Of a DNA stretch of 64,000 bases, positions 23,694-33,131 are shown in pieces. The position numbers were made by a program, and so were the translations under genes. Source of the stretch: JANRLF01 sp033762815 (GTDB lineage: Bacteria; Bacteroidota; Bacteroidia; Chitinophagales; CAIOSU01); assembly GCA_033762815.1 (NCBI GenBank), contig JANRLF010000001.1:248001-312000 (forward strand), given 5' to 3'. Position 1 is the first letter of the stretch; each line of letters starts with the position of its first letter. Below the pieces are notes generated by a model. That model searched no databases. It was given only the letters and a program-made list of their open reading frames with translations, and was not told where the DNA came from.

Positions 23694-26402
23694 ATGAGCA
23701 AGTATTATGCATCCTTATTGCTTTGGGCAATGTTCCTTCCAATCGGCTTGTATGCCCAATGTACCTTGGCTATTGATTCAATTCGTACTACCAATGTCAC
23801 CTGCAATGGATTGAGCAATGGTAGTGCCACGGTATTTGCCAGTGGTGCGCAAGGCACGATCAGTTTCTCAAACGGAGCGACCACGGTAGTGTCTCCCAGC
23901 CAACCATTCTCTTCCAGCACGGCCATTGCCAATGGCAGTAGTACATTGGCAAAGTGGTGGTCGCCCAATACCTGTACTGGTGGTGCTTATTTTCAATATT
24001 CAGCAGCTCAAGGCTGTCCCGCTGGTTCTGCAGTAATAACAGGCACCTCGAGCGGTTACGTGGGCTGTTTTTTACGGTCGCCACAGTTGAATATGAATGG
24101 CATTGACCATGTAACTATCACTTTTGATTTGACACATCCCTTGCGGGCAACGGATTATATCCGTTTCTATGTTTGGGTAAATGGGGGCTATACCAGTGTG
24201 CCAACCACCATAAATGGTACCACAGCTACCAATCTATATTTTACGCAAGCTAGAAGTTGTGCCGCAATGATGGTAACATTGGATTTATCAGCAGTACCTA
24301 TCAATAACCGCAGCGATTTTTTGTTTTACATTGAACCCAACTGTGGCACCAGTTTTTGCAACAGCTTTACTGCAACTGTTGACAATATAGAAATCTCTAG
24401 TGGTGCACCTAGCCAAAGTAGTAGCACCTTTTCAGGCTTGGCGGCAGGTAATTATGCCTTTACCGTAAGTGACACTGCCGGCTGTACGGCTTCTTTACCA
24501 GTTACTATTAGCCAACCAGCGTTGCTAAGTGCTAGTACCAATGCTACGAATGTTAGTTGTTTTGGGCTTTGCAATGGTAGTGCCACTGTTACCCCTGCGG
24601 GCGGTACAAGTGGTTATACCTACAGATGGAACACCAACCCTCAGCAAACTACCCAAACAGCTGTTAACTTATGTACAGGTAGCTATATAGTAACGGTTAC
24701 TGATGCCAATAACTGTACTACTACTGCAACGCGTTCTGTAACGCAGCCTACCCAACTGGCTGCAACGGTAAACACTACCCCTGAAAGTGCCATCGGTAGC
24801 TGCAATGGCACTGCCTCAGTAACGGTAAGTGGCGGCACGCCCAACTATCTTTATGCTTGGAGCACTAGCCCCACCCAAACCACTAATAACATTGGCAATT
24901 TATGTGCTAACACTTACTGTGTAACAGTAAGCGATGGGAATGGATGTTCTGCTACAGCTTGCAATAGCGTAACTTCTCCATCATGTGCAGGTTTCGGATT
25001 TACAAATGTGATCAATTCACCGCCTAGTTGCAACGGTTTGAGCGATGGCAGCATCACTGTGGCAGTAACTGGTGGCACTGGCCCCTACCAATATGCTTTG
25101 AACAATGGCAGTTATCAGTCTTCCGCTAATTTTTCAGGCTTGGCCGCAGGTAGCTATACAGTTAAGGCAAGGGATAACTCGGGCTGTGTCATTACTTATT
25201 CCCCGCAGGTAGTATTAACCGCACCTGCTAGTTTAAGTGTTATTGTAAATGTTATCAACGATATCTCTTGTTTCAATCTTTGTGATGGAAGCGCAGTGGC
25301 CATTGCAACAGGCGGAACAAATCCTTACACTTATACTTGGAGCAATAATGCTAATAATGATACCATTCAGCAATTGTGCGCAGGTGCATATACGGTAACG
25401 GTGTTGGATGCCAATAACTGTTCAGCCACTACGGTGGCAAACATTAACCAGCCACCACTGCTTTCTATAGCGATTACCACAACTGATGCTTCTTCCATAG
25501 CTGCTTGTGATGGTAGTGCTACAGCCAATGTGAGTGGCGGGATTTCACCCTATTCTTACATTTGGTCTAACGGTGCAGTCACAGCCTCAATCAATAGTTT
25601 ATGCGTAGGTCAATATTGCTTAACTGTAACAGATAATCAAGGTTGTGAAGCTATTAACTGTGGTGCTGTTAATGCACAAGGGGGTAACAACTGTGCCTCA
25701 TTGGCAATTGATAGTGTGATATACAATAATGCCAATTGCAGCGGGACCGTGCAAAGTGGTATATTGGTCATTGCTAGTGGTGGGAATGGCTCTCTGGAAT
25801 ATTCTATCAATAACGGCAGTAGCTATCAAAATACCCCTTTGTTCAATGGCATGTCAGCTGGTTCGTACTACATTCAGGTTCGCGACGATAGTAATTGTAT
25901 CGCCAATTTTGTGGGCAATCCAGTAGTTATAAGCTCGCCTGTTAGTTTGTCTCCTACAATTTACCAGCAAGGCGATACTTTAAGTACGGATACTTATGCT
26001 GCCTATGCTTGGTACTACAATGGTAGTTCCACTGCTGTTTCTACCTCACAGTCGTATGTGGCATCTGCAACGGGTAACTATACTTTAACTGTTACGGATA
26101 TTAATGGCTGTACAGGTAGTGCCGGCCCACTCTATGTATCCGTTACAGGTATTGATGACATTGCCCAAATTAGCTATAGTATTCAACCCAATCCTTTCAA
26201 AGATGTTTTACAGATTGTTTTTGAAGGAACAAATACTTTCGTACAAGCAGAGCTATACGATATACAGGGCCAGCGTTTGCGGCAAATTGTTTCTTATGAA
26301 AAGCTGGTATCATTGCCAACTAACGAACTTGCAGCCGGCATATACCTGTTGCGCCTAAATATCAATGGATATAGCCTATATAAACAAGTTGTAAAGCAGT
26401 AG
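23694..26402 (+). CDS. SprB-repeat surface protein with T9SS sorting domain
   Basis: 902 residues from 23694. The ORF opens at 23619, but that ATG lies upstream of the promoter and in front of the signal peptide (SLLLWAMFLPIGLYAQ). Residues 23-270 are one SprB-type repeat (NVTCNGLSNGSATVFASG ... GLAAGNYAFTVSDTAGC) split by about 174 extra residues (69-242) that look like a jelly-roll lectin or carbohydrate-binding domain with several cysteines. Six more SprB-like repeats follow (motifs SCFGLCNGSATV, GSYIVTVTDANNC and variants). The end is a type A T9SS sorting domain (YSIQPNPFKDVLQIVF ... YKQVVKQ). SprB repeats are known from gliding-motility adhesins of Flavobacterium, so an adhesin at the cell surface is likely. 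Convergent with the next T9SS gene, 3 bases apart. Confidence 0.85.
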   Translation: MSKYYASLLLWAMFLPIGLYAQCTLAIDSIRTTNVTCNGLSNGSATVFASGAQGTISFSNGATTVVSPSQPFSSSTAIANGSSTLAKWWSPNTCTGGAYFQYSAAQGCPAGSAVITGTSSGYVGCFLRSPQLNMNGIDHVTITFDLTHPLRATDYIRFYVWVNGGYTSVPTTINGTTATNLYFTQARSCAAMMVTLDLSAVPINNRSDFLFYIEPNCGTSFCNSFTATVDNIEISSGAPSQSSSTFSGLAAGNYAFTVSDTAGCTASLPVTISQPALLSASTNATNVSCFGLCNGSATVTPAGGTSGYTYRWNTNPQQTTQTAVNLCTGSYIVTVTDANNCTTTATRSVTQPTQLAATVNTTPESAIGSCNGTASVTVSGGTPNYLYAWSTSPTQTTNNIGNLCANTYCVTVSDGNGCSATACNSVTSPSCAGFGFTNVINSPPSCNGLSDGSITVAVTGGTGPYQYALNNGSYQSSANFSGLAAGSYTVKARDNSGCVITYSPQVVLTAPASLSVIVNVINDISCFNLCDGSAVAIATGGTNPYTYTWSNNANNDTIQQLCAGAYTVTVLDANNCSATTVANINQPPLLSIAITTTDASSIAACDGSATANVSGGISPYSYIWSNGAVTASINSLCVGQYCLTVTDNQGCEAINCGAVNAQGGNNCASLAIDSVIYNNANCSGTVQSGILVIASGGNGSLEYSINNGSSYQNTPLFNGMSAGSYYIQVRDDSNCIANFVGNPVVISSPVSLSPTIYQQGDTLSTDTYAAYAWYYNGSSTAVSTSQSYVASATGNYTLTVTDINGCTGSAGPLYVSVTGIDDIAQISYSIQPNPFKDVLQIVFEGTNTFVQAELYDIQGQRLRQIVSYEKLVSLPTNELAAGIYLLRLNINGYSLYKQVVKQ

Positions 26403-26405
26403 CAT

Positions 26406-29243
26406 CTATTGCTTTACCAGCTTTTTTATAGTGGTTCTTCCTTCGTGCTCCAGCCTAACAAAGTAGATACCGCTTGCTAAGCTGTTTGTTGCAATCCGCA
26501 GTAACTGGTTTGGGGCGGTCTCCGAACTGATTAGCGTTTCTCCTAAGGCATTCATAATGTTTACCCTAGCCGCAATATCTGTAAGTAGGAATAATTGTTC
26601 ATTCACCGGATTGGGATAAATGGCCGCATTGAAGCCTTCAGCAAGCGATACACCTGTGCCCAGCACCGTTACCGAATCGGCAAAAGTTACCGTATCACAA
26701 CCATTTGCAACGGTCAATATGACCTCGTATGTGCCATTGGCGGCGTAAGTATGGCTGGGGCTGGATTGGGTTGATGTGTCTCCATCACCAAAACTCCAAA
26801 GGTAGGTGGCTGCATATTGGGAGATATCATTGAAGCTGACGTTTAGGTCATTAGTGTTGTAACTGAAACTTGCTATAGGCAAAGGCAATGCCTCGACATA
26901 GGTGCTACTGCTATCGATACAGCCCGAAGAAAGGGTTACCGTCAAAGAAGCTTCTCCAGTAAATGGTGCGCTGATGAAAACGGTGGTCAATTGGTCGCCG
27001 GTGCTCCATTCGTATTGGCCAAAGCCAGCAGTGCCATCCAGTATCACCGTATCGCAAGCAATAGCAGTATCGGGCAGATTGATTACCGGTAAAGGATTGA
27101 TTTCTACAAAAGCAGTATCGCTAGCTATGCATCCGTTATTGTCAGTCGTAGTTACACTATATTCTCCTGTAATAGTCACCGCTAAACTTGGCAAACTACT
27201 GCCCCCTGTCCACTGGTAGCTGGCAAAACTTGATCCGGGGCTTAGGCTAATGTTTTGGTTACTACAGGCAAAGGTATCTTTCAATACAGGTACGATGGGG
27301 TTGAAAACATCTACTAGAAGAGAAACAGTATCGCTATTACCACATTGGCCCATATTATATGCGCTAACGGTAAATGTGCCCGCGCTATCCCATACTATGG
27401 CAGCACCAGCCCCAACTGGCACAACCGCCGCTCCACCTGTTGCAGTCCACTGGGGCGTACCACTAGGTGATGAGAAAGTTACTTGCTCATCCACACAGAT
27501 TATAGTGTCGCCTACTATAGCGTTTGGCGGTGCCGTTATGTTGTTCACGGTTACTGACAAAGATGATGAAGGGCCATTTCCGCAACCATTGGAGGGCGTT
27601 ACCGAAATGGCTTGATTACCTGCGTTTGTCCACACCACGGTAATGCTATTTCCTATTTGGGTAAAAGTGCCCCCCGCAACCGTCCAAGTATAAGTTATAC
27701 CGCTTGTATTAGTTACGGCATATGCATTGGTATCGCCTACACAAACGGTAGCACTACCACTGATACTGCCTGCGCTAGTTGGTAAATTGTTTTGCGTACC
27801 AACTACAAGGGTTGTGCTGGCACTGCATCCATTGGCATCTATTACGGTACCACCATAACTGCCAGCACATAATCCTGCTATGCTTTGACCGGTGGCACCA
27901 TTACTCCAAAGGTAATTGTAAGGTGGGGTTCCCCCCTGTATGGTAGCACTGCCGGTACCATCACAGGCTCCACAACTGGTATTTGTAGGGGTAACGGTGA
28001 TGCTCAATGTATCAGGCTCAGCAATTGATTGCGGGGCGATGACAGAACACCCGTTGTCATCGGTAACTGTTAAGGTATAACTGCCTGCACATAGGTTGTT
28101 CCAATTGGTGCCCGTAAGCCCCCCAGTGCCGTTGTATGTATAAGGTGGGGAGCCCCCAACTGCTGACCATGTAAACGAACCATCACAAGCACCAGCACAG
28201 CTCACATCGCTGAAACTTAGCAAATTAATGATTACCGCTGTTGGTTGTGTAATGGTTCTCGAAGCCGAAATGCTACATCCATTGGCATCTGTAACCGTGA
28301 CGGAATAGTTGCTCGCGCAAAGATTAGACAAATTGGCCCCAGAAGGGCTATAAGTGTAAGGTGGATTACCTCCGCTAGCAGACCAAGTTATGCTTCCATC
28401 GCACAAGCCATTGCAGGATACATTGTTTACATTGGCATTAAGCGATAATGCTGTGGGTTCTGTTACTGTAAAGCTGGCACTGCCCGTACAGCCGTTGGCA
28501 TCAGTTGCCACCACACTATAAGTACCCGCTGAAAGTCCGGAGATATCCTCTGTAGTTTCGTTGTTTGACCATAAGAAAGTATAAGGGCCTGCACCACCTG
28601 AAGGACTAATGTTCACTGAGCCGTTGGTACCCGCATTACAAGTAGCATTACCTACGGTACCGTTCACACTAATAGAGGGGCAACCCGCAGATTGAGAGAA
28701 GCTAAAACTATTGGTATGGATTACATCGCCCGAACTGGAAGTGTTGTTGTTGGAAAAATTGCCTACCACATAAAAAGTGGCGATACCCGAACCACTGGCA
28801 GGGGCGGTCCAGTTAAAGCTCCAGGTGCGGTTACTATTTGCATTTAAATGGCCAATATATTGTATTCCCGAGTTTGTTTGCAATGAAGTATTGGTAATAT
28901 TGGTACGAGCCAAAGTACCTATTGCATTATTAGATGAATTTAGAACGGTAGCAGAAAAGCCATATCGGTTATTACCGCTGGCCAATGTAACCGTAATTGC
29001 ATAAGTGGTACCTGGCGTATAGCCATTGCTAAGGGAAGGGCTAGCGCTGAGCGTAATGCTGGAAGAATTGGTAACAACCGAACTCCCAGTATGACAGCCG
29101 GAAGTATTGCAAGTACCTTGGCCAGGTGCCCCCGTATAGCCAATAGGTGGCTGTGACGAACTGCCATGAACCGATTGCCTAAAATCAAAAGCTAAAAAAA
29201 TGGCAAGGCAAACAAAAACAGCAAGAGTAACCCTTATTTTCAT
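26406..29243 (-). CDS. large T9SS surface protein with choice-of-anchor-V-like, SprB and PKD domains
   Basis: 945 residues from the ATG at 29243 (a start at 29264 adds 7 residues before the signal peptide). Signal peptide about residues 1-27. N-terminal domain (28-190): PPIGYTGAPGQGTCNTSGCH followed by a Reeler/choice-of-anchor-V-like beta sandwich. This family normally carries a CxxCH haem motif after TGAPGE; here it is Cys45-x4-Cys50-His51. Then about four SprB repeats (SCNGLCDGSITW, SYSVTVTDANGC and the like), two or three Ig-like domains rich in Thr/Ser, a PKD domain (YLWSFGDGDTSTQSSPSHTY) and a type A T9SS sorting domain (AIYPNPVNEQLFLLTD ... IKKLVKQ). A secreted adhesin or surface-matrix protein is the best guess. 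Confidence 0.83.
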   Translation of the reverse strand: MKIRVTLAVFVCLAIFLAFDFRQSVHGSSSQPPIGYTGAPGQGTCNTSGCHTGSSVVTNSSSITLSASPSLSNGYTPGTTYAITVTLASGNNRYGFSATVLNSSNNAIGTLARTNITNTSLQTNSGIQYIGHLNANSNRTWSFNWTAPASGSGIATFYVVGNFSNNNTSSSGDVIHTNSFSFSQSAGCPSISVNGTVGNATCNAGTNGSVNISPSGGAGPYTFLWSNNETTEDISGLSAGTYSVVATDANGCTGSASFTVTEPTALSLNANVNNVSCNGLCDGSITWSASGGNPPYTYSPSGANLSNLCASNYSVTVTDANGCSISASRTITQPTAVIINLLSFSDVSCAGACDGSFTWSAVGGSPPYTYNGTGGLTGTNWNNLCAGSYTLTVTDDNGCSVIAPQSIAEPDTLSITVTPTNTSCGACDGTGSATIQGGTPPYNYLWSNGATGQSIAGLCAGSYGGTVIDANGCSASTTLVVGTQNNLPTSAGSISGSATVCVGDTNAYAVTNTSGITYTWTVAGGTFTQIGNSITVVWTNAGNQAISVTPSNGCGNGPSSSLSVTVNNITAPPNAIVGDTIICVDEQVTFSSPSGTPQWTATGGAAVVPVGAGAAIVWDSAGTFTVSAYNMGQCGNSDTVSLLVDVFNPIVPVLKDTFACSNQNISLSPGSSFASYQWTGGSSLPSLAVTITGEYSVTTTDNNGCIASDTAFVEINPLPVINLPDTAIACDTVILDGTAGFGQYEWSTGDQLTTVFISAPFTGEASLTVTLSSGCIDSSSTYVEALPLPIASFSYNTNDLNVSFNDISQYAATYLWSFGDGDTSTQSSPSHTYAANGTYEVILTVANGCDTVTFADSVTVLGTGVSLAEGFNAAIYPNPVNEQLFLLTDIAARVNIMNALGETLISSETAPNQLLRIATNSLASGIYFVRLEHEGRTTIKKLVKQ

Positions 29244-29312
29244 TAAAGAAAGATTTAGACACATTAAGGTAATGAAAATAAAGGAATATGAGAAATCGGA
29301 TGGAGTTACAAA

Positions 29313-29341
29313 ACAAAAAAGGGCAGCCTAAGCTGCCCTTT
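29313..29341 (-). terminator. Rho-independent terminator of glnN
   Basis: Perfect 10-base stem (29318-29327 with 29332-29341), 4-base loop, then a T-run on the minus strand. It lies 21 bases after the glutamine synthetase stop. Confidence 0.9.
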
Positions 29342-29361
29342 AACGATACTATACTTTGCGA

Positions 29362-31545
29362 TTAACGCATAAACAACATTTCGCGGTACTTTGGCAATGG
29401 CCAAGTGTCATCGTCCACTAACGTTTCCAATTCATCGGCATACTTGCGAATATTTGCCATATGGGTTTTAACCTTATCGCAATAAGCGATGGCTTGTTTC
29501 CGGGCATCTTTATGGTCATCAGCTTTGGCCATTTCCTTTTCTATGGCGGCAATTTCATCACCTATTCCATTAATGTTCTCTGATATTTTGGCCAATAAAT
29601 CTTTTTGGGCTTTATAGGCACTTTCTTTCATGCCTATCTCTTTGAGGCCGCGCACATTATCCACTAGCATGTTTTGGTAGCTGATAGCGGCAGGCAGTAC
29701 GTGATTCAATGCTAAATCAGTGAGTACTTTTGCCTCTATTTGCAGCTTTAGGGTATAATTGTGTACATATATTTCATGCCTTGCTTCCAATTCGGTTCCT
29801 GAGAAAATCTTGCTTTCAATAAACAGCTTGGTTGCTTCTTCTGAAACATAGAAATCCAAGGCTTGGGGCGTTGTTTTTACATTTGAAAGACCACGTTTTT
29901 TGGCTTCTCTGGCCCACTCATCGCTATAATTATCGCCTTCGAACAAGATGTCCCTTGACTCACTTATATAACCGCGTAATACTTTCAAAATGGCACTTTC
30001 TTTCTTCTCGCCGCCTTTTATCAATTCATCAACGGTGGTCTTAAATTCCAACAATTGCTGCCCTACAATGGCGTTCATTACGGTCATGGGCGAGGCACAG
30101 TTGGCAGAAGAACCTACGGCACGTATTTCGAACTTGTTGCCTGTAAAGGCAAAAGGCGATGTACGGTTGCGGTCAGTATTGTCCAATAGCACGTCAGGAA
30201 TAATTTTATGGATATCCAGTTTCAGGTCAGCTTTGTCCATTTCGTCAAAGCTGTCTGGGTTTATCCTATGCTCAATTTCATCCAGTACATTGGTCAACGC
30301 TTTGCCGATGAATACGGAGATAATGGCTGGAGGTGCTTCATTGGCACCTAAACGATGGTCGTTAGCGGCAGAGGCTATAGATGCCCTTAGCAAGTCGGCA
30401 TGGCGATGCACAGCTTTGATGGTGTTGATAAAGAAGGTAAGGAATTGAATGTTTGTTTTGGGAGTTTTGCCTGGCGATAATAAATTCTTGCCTGTATTGG
30501 TAGCCATTGACCAGTTGTTGTGCTTGCCGCTACCGTTTACTCCAGCGAAAGGCTTCTCGTGGAACAGAACGCGCAATTTATGCCTTTTGGCAACTCGATC
30601 CATAAGGTCCATTAGCAATTGGTTATGGTCCACGGCTAGGTTCACATCTTCAAAGGTAGGGGCACACTCGTACTGGCCAGGTGCTACTTCATTGTGGCGT
30701 GTTTTCACAGGAATGCCCAGTTTCAGAGATTCGGTTTCAAAATCTACCATAAATCCATAAATCCTGTCAGGAATAGAACCAAAGTAATGGTCTTCCAATT
30801 GTTGGCCTTTAGCCGGTGCGCTCCCTAAAAGGGTACGGCCGGTTAAAACCAAATCAGGCCTTGCATAGAACATGGCCTCATCCACCAGAAAGTATTCTTG
30901 TTCCCAGCCCAAAGTGGGGGTTACTTTTGTTACATTCTTATCGAAATACTTGCATACCGCTACGGCCGCATTTTCCAAATAAGCCAACGATTTTAACAAT
31001 GGAGCCTTAAAATCGAGCGCCTCACCGGTGTAGGAAATAAAAATGGTTGGGATACAAAGTGTTTTGCCAGAGCCAATTTCCATAATGAAAGCAGGCGAGG
31101 AAGGGTCCCACGCAGTGTAACCGCGTGCCTCGAAAGTTGAGCGGATGCCACCATTAGGGAAGCTAGAGGCATCAGGTTCTTGTTGTACCAAAGCACCGCC
31201 GCTGAAACTTTCTATGCCACGTGCACCATCCAAACTGAAAAAGCTATCATGTTTCTCAGCAGTAGCCCCAGTGAGTGGTTGAAACCAGTGGGTGTAGTGG
31301 GTGGCTCCCTTGTCCAATGCCCAAGCCTGCAAACTTGCCGCTACTTGGTCAGCTATAGCCCTGTCTATCTTCTGACTAGTCTCGATAGATGCCTTAACGC
31401 TCAAATACGCTTCTTCTGACAAGTATTTGCGCATGGCATCATCATTGAACACATTGGTGCCAAAGTATTCGGAAATGCGTTGCTTAGGCAAATTTACCTC
31501 TACCTTTTCACGGTTCATGACCGCATCCAGGGAATTGAATCTCAT
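29362..31545 (-). CDS. glnN: glutamine synthetase type III
   Basis: 727 residues from the ATG at 31545, the usual length of GSIII. The frame opens at 31602, but a promoter lies between the two ATGs, so that start is not transcribed. N-terminal domain with RISEYFGTNVFND and FFSLDGARGIESFSGG, catalytic motifs GWEQEYFLVDE, NEVAPGQYECAP, NGSGKHNNWS and RTSPFAFTGNKFEIRAVGSS, and a long helical C-terminal domain with EIAAIEKEMAKADDHKD. GSIII is the main glutamine synthetase of Bacteroidota: it makes glutamine from glutamate, ammonia and ATP as a dodecamer in the cytoplasm. It is monocistronic, with its own promoter and terminator. Confidence 0.96.
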   Translation of the reverse strand: MRFNSLDAVMNREKVEVNLPKQRISEYFGTNVFNDDAMRKYLSEEAYLSVKASIETSQKIDRAIADQVAASLQAWALDKGATHYTHWFQPLTGATAEKHDSFFSLDGARGIESFSGGALVQQEPDASSFPNGGIRSTFEARGYTAWDPSSPAFIMEIGSGKTLCIPTIFISYTGEALDFKAPLLKSLAYLENAAVAVCKYFDKNVTKVTPTLGWEQEYFLVDEAMFYARPDLVLTGRTLLGSAPAKGQQLEDHYFGSIPDRIYGFMVDFETESLKLGIPVKTRHNEVAPGQYECAPTFEDVNLAVDHNQLLMDLMDRVAKRHKLRVLFHEKPFAGVNGSGKHNNWSMATNTGKNLLSPGKTPKTNIQFLTFFINTIKAVHRHADLLRASIASAANDHRLGANEAPPAIISVFIGKALTNVLDEIEHRINPDSFDEMDKADLKLDIHKIIPDVLLDNTDRNRTSPFAFTGNKFEIRAVGSSANCASPMTVMNAIVGQQLLEFKTTVDELIKGGEKKESAILKVLRGYISESRDILFEGDNYSDEWAREAKKRGLSNVKTTPQALDFYVSEEATKLFIESKIFSGTELEARHEIYVHNYTLKLQIEAKVLTDLALNHVLPAAISYQNMLVDNVRGLKEIGMKESAYKAQKDLLAKISENINGIGDEIAAIEKEMAKADDHKDARKQAIAYCDKVKTHMANIRKYADELETLVDDDTWPLPKYREMLFMR

Positions 31546-31575
31546 ATCGCTTTTTTGATTGGTGAATTGACAGGG

Positions 31576-31608
31576 CAAAGATAGTATGAAAAAATGCCGC
31601 AATGCAAA
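31576..31608 (-). promoter_or_regulatory. Bacteroidota-type promoter of glnN (TTTG-N21-TATCTTTG)
   Basis: On the minus strand TTTG (31605-31608), 21 bases, then TATCTTTG (31576-31583): an exact fit to the Bacteroidota consensus. Predicted transcript start about 31569, 24 bases before the ATG at 31545. Confidence 0.75.
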
Positions 31609-31743
31609 TAATTCACCAAAAAAGGGTATAAAATGTTAGATTATGGTAAACTTATGCCGAAAATAACCACAAGAGGTAAGTAATTCTATCTTTTTAGGGG
31701 TGTTAAAGGGGGATAAATTACGTATGTTGTTTTTTATAAAATG

Positions 31744-33012
31744 TTATCTGATGGCGATTTTCTTGAAGAAAAGCAACAAATCGGATTTGCAATGGAAAAA
31801 CAATGGAACGAGTAAAAAAGGCAATGCTATGCTCCTGTAGCGCACAATTGCCCCTATGTTAGGGACAATGAAGCCAGTTAATATTACAAGTGATAGGCCA
31901 TACAATTTGAACCAAATCATGGCTGGGTGCACTTTGAAACGTTTGTAATCTAAAAAGAGAAGAGCAGTAACTATCATCAGAAGAAAAAAAAGATTTTCTA
32001 TTACGATCAGAAAGTGGCTTATGGGTGTGAACCCTACAGCTACGGGTTTAATAATGACATTAAAAAATGCCTCAGGAGCATAAACGGCCATATGAAGCAG
32101 ATTTGGCTCAAAGTCATGTAATTCTATAGTTGTGTTACCGCCAGTTAGTGCTTTGAAAGCTGCTTGTTTCTGAGCGATTAGCTGTAGGTAATTTATACCG
32201 CCGGGTAAAATGTAAAGTTGTGCACCAATAATGGCAGTGGAGAGATAAACTGCTAGGTTGATGGGAAGTGTGTATTTGGGAAATCTCTTACTAAGTAAGT
32301 ACGCAACTAAACCAGGTAGCAGCAAGAAAAAAACAAAATCGCGTATCAGATAAACAAATAGTGACGAGACTATTGCAAGATTGATATACTTCCAATTCAG
32401 TTTGCCAGAACCCATAGAAAAAATGGCATAAAAAAACCAGCCCAAAGCAAATATCAATAAGCCTTCCTTGTGCAGCCCTGACGTCCAGAACAATACGGAG
32501 GGAATACCAAATATGGCCACTTTCAATAATTGCTTGTTGTGTAATGAAAATTGTGAAACGCCCTTGTACAATGCCAATAGCCCACTAAGCGAAAGGAATG
32601 ACATAAAAATGCCATGCACATAGGGGTTGCCAAAAGAAAACGGATAAACAAATGCATTAAAGCGTACTACCATGTAATCGCTGGTATCAGTCCAATAACC
32701 CATTAATTCAATTTCTGGTGCTATGTTCGAGGGTATTTCACCCCCATTTGGGCCAAATGTCAATTGTAAATATTTCCATTGCTCCCCAGCCATTTTGTTG
32801 CCAATAATTTCTCCGTCTAAAAAATAAAAAAAGCTATCACCCCCTCCATATTCTGAAACGTGTAACTCCCAATAAATGACACTTAGCAAGCATTTGGTGA
32901 TAAAAATAGAGAGAAGGAATTTTGTACCCGGGCCATTTTTGAAGAACCTGGTTCTGAGTATAATATTTCCGAAAAGAAATACATATAACAAGGGCAGCAC
33001 AAAATCGAACAT
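31744..33012 (-). CDS. polytopic membrane protein, GT-C or polymerase-like
   Basis: 422 residues with about ten hydrophobic helices. A large periplasmic-type loop near the N-terminus (residues 52-115) holds EYGGGDSFFYFLDGEIIGNK. An acidic residue pair early in the first loop and the pattern of helices resemble GT-C glycosyltransferases and O-antigen polymerases, but I cannot assign a family; SGLHKEGLLIFALGWFFYA may be a family signature. It is monocistronic on the minus strand between glnN and the divergent thrA. A role in surface polysaccharide is inferred from topology only. Confidence 0.7.
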   Translation of the reverse strand: MFDFVLPLLYVFLFGNIILRTRFFKNGPGTKFLLSIFITKCLLSVIYWELHVSEYGGGDSFFYFLDGEIIGNKMAGEQWKYLQLTFGPNGGEIPSNIAPEIELMGYWTDTSDYMVVRFNAFVYPFSFGNPYVHGIFMSFLSLSGLLALYKGVSQFSLHNKQLLKVAIFGIPSVLFWTSGLHKEGLLIFALGWFFYAIFSMGSGKLNWKYINLAIVSSLFVYLIRDFVFFLLLPGLVAYLLSKRFPKYTLPINLAVYLSTAIIGAQLYILPGGINYLQLIAQKQAAFKALTGGNTTIELHDFEPNLLHMAVYAPEAFFNVIIKPVAVGFTPISHFLIVIENLFFLLMIVTALLFLDYKRFKVHPAMIWFKLYGLSLVILTGFIVPNIGAIVRYRSIALPFLLVPLFFHCKSDLLLFFKKIAIR

Positions 33013-33131
33013 GCCACTAAGTTAGTAAAAGGCTCAGCCTTTCAAGCTTTAAAAGTTTAAAGAACATATCCACCCTTATAAGGGGATAAATGTGTCATTA
33101 CATCTAATGGGTTTTTACCATTTTTGGACAC

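Noticed and set aside
24550..25940. Repeating Gly/Thr-rich DNA in the SprB gene as a possible CRISPR or tandem array
   Set aside because: The repeats are diverged protein domains of about 80 residues in one frame, not identical direct repeats with spacers.
31546..31602. Upstream start of glutamine synthetase at 31602
   Set aside because: A complete promoter lies between 31545 and 31608, so the first ATG is not transcribed from it.
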